Source of the DNA: Cryomorphaceae bacterium
GTDB lineage: Bacteria; Bacteroidota; Bacteroidia; Flavobacteriales; Schleiferiaceae
Assembly: GCA_949547975.1 (NCBI GenBank)
Contig: CATITW010000013.1
Span: forward strand, 1-6,964
DNA length: 6,964 nucleotides
Reading direction: 5' to 3'
The position numbers and the translations under genes are program-made. This document shows positions 6,183 through 6,964 of the stretch, one piece after another. Position 1 is the stretch's first letter. Every line of letters begins with the position of its first letter. A model generated the notes under the pieces. The model was not told the origin of the DNA. It did no database searches and was given only the letters and a program-made list of their open reading frames with translations.

Positions 6183-6964
6183 ATGAAACGCATCTTATTA
6201 ATTGGGGCAGGACTCAGTACCAAAAGTTTAGTACCCTATTTGAAACAACGCTTGCAGAGTGAAAATTGGTTTTTGACCGTTCTAGATCGCGATGTTCAAG
6301 TAGCTGAGAAAAGACTGGGGACTCCTAATGAAAGATGCGTTGCCGGAGCCTTGGACATTACTGACCTAGATGCGCTTTCTAAAGCGATGGACGATACGTT
6401 TGTAGTCATTTCAATGGTCCCTGCGCACATGCACATGTCGGTGGCTAAGATGGCCTTGGAGAAAGGGGTTCACCTGCTTACAGCCAGCTATTTAACGAGC
6501 GAAATGTCTGCCTTAGATGCAGAAGTACGTTCCAAAGGACTCATGTTCTTAAACGAATGCGGACTGGATCCGGGAATCGATCATATGTCTGCGATGCGTT
6601 TACTAGATAAGATTCGCAATGAAGGCGGAAAAATCAACCTCTTTGAGAGTTTTACGGGCGGTTTGTTAAGTCCGGAGAGTGAAGGCGATAATCCATGGCG
6701 CTATAAGTTTACTTGGAACCCAAGAAACGTCGTTTTAGCAGGTCAAGGAGGCGCTGTGAAGTTCATTCAAGAAGGCAAGTACAAATACATTCCTCCGCAC
6801 ATGGTCTTCAGACGTACTGAATTTATGCGAGTCGAAGGGTACGGTAAGTTTGAGGGTCTAGCCAATAGAGACAGCTTAAAATACCGTAAAGCCTACGGGT
6901 TAGAAGAAGTGGATACCTTGTACAGAGGTACGTTGCGCCGCCCTGGGTTTGCGCGCGCATGGGA
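6183..6964 (+). CDS. Saccharopine dehydrogenase-like protein (partial, 5' part)
   Basis: An open frame from ATG 6183 to the window edge gives 260 residues with no stop; the family is about 440-460 long, so roughly the last 40% lies outside. The N-terminus KRILLIGAGLSTKSLVPYL is a Rossmann strand-turn-helix with the dinucleotide motif GAG (8-10). VISMVPAHMH (75-84) and ECGLDPGIDHMSAM (125-138) follow. Then comes the substrate-domain signature ESFTGGLLSPESEGDNPW (155-172) with YKFTWNP (174-180), which resembles yeast Lys9. TLYRGTLRRPGF (245-256) matches the later conserved 'RGTLR..GF'. The family oxidises or forms saccharopine in lysine metabolism; the direction here is not decided by sequence. 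Carboxynorspermidine dehydrogenase is a related alternative but fits these signatures less well. The start is preceded by A-rich sequence (AGAAAGAATA) without a Shine-Dalgarno. Confidence 0.9.
   Translation, partial: MKRILLIGAGLSTKSLVPYLKQRLQSENWFLTVLDRDVQVAEKRLGTPNERCVAGALDITDLDALSKAMDDTFVVISMVPAHMHMSVAKMALEKGVHLLTASYLTSEMSALDAEVRSKGLMFLNECGLDPGIDHMSAMRLLDKIRNEGGKINLFESFTGGLLSPESEGDNPWRYKFTWNPRNVVLAGQGGAVKFIQEGKYKYIPPHMVFRRTEFMRVEGYGKFEGLANRDSLKYRKAYGLEEVDTLYRGTLRRPGFARAW

Noticed and set aside
1..6964. Search for mobile elements, CRISPR repeats, tRNA/rRNA genes, toxin-antitoxin or phage-defence genes
   Set aside because: No transposase, terminal inverted repeats, direct repeat array, tRNA cloverleaf or defence domain was recognised; every gene belongs to a common housekeeping or conserved family.

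Overview
This is an ordinary-looking chromosomal window from a member of the Bacteroidota, most likely the order Flavobacteriales. Three things point there. The cluster [DUF1573-like tail]-yajC-YbbR-coaE is an arrangement I recall from flavobacterial genomes. None of the eight visible start codons is preceded by an AGGAGG-type Shine-Dalgarno sequence. Upstream regions carry elements resembling the Bacteroidota -7 promoter box TAnnTTTG, with an exact match in front of pckA. Family or genus cannot be fixed from the sequence alone.

Layout. Bases 1-1872 (+ strand) hold a tight cluster: the last 17 codons of an upstream gene (possibly DUF1573), yajC (Sec translocon accessory subunit), a YbbR-domain membrane-anchored protein and coaE (last step of CoA synthesis). 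The joints are TAATG between genes 1 and 2 and TAG directly followed by ATG between YbbR and coaE. Between yajC and YbbR there is an intrinsic-terminator-like hairpin whose T-run ends at the base before the YbbR ATG. Bases 1842-6058 (- strand) hold, in transcription order, a DUF423 membrane protein, pckA (ATP-dependent PEP carboxykinase), a PIN-PhoH ATPase/ribonuclease (PhoH2 type) and a dihydrofolate-reductase/RibD-like oxidoreductase. The 3' end of this last gene overlaps the 3' end of coaE by 31 bases. Bases 6183-6964 (+) hold the first 260 codons of a saccharopine-dehydrogenase-like protein that leaves the window.

Functionally these are separate housekeeping units rather than one pathway: protein export and envelope (yajC, YbbR), cofactor synthesis (coaE), gluconeogenesis (pckA), RNA processing (PhoH2), lysine/amino-acid metabolism (saccharopine dehydrogenase), and two poorly characterised proteins. 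pckA ends in a strong hairpin terminator and appears to have its own promoter, with a dyad in the -33 region. A second palindromic block lies in front of the PhoH2 gene.

I found no mobile element, CRISPR array, tRNA, rRNA or defence system, and no intergenic stretch over 300 bases. I see no evidence for an undescribed multi-gene system. The points most worth checking are regulatory: the terminator touching the YbbR start codon, the dyads upstream of pckA and PhoH2, and the convergent gene overlap.
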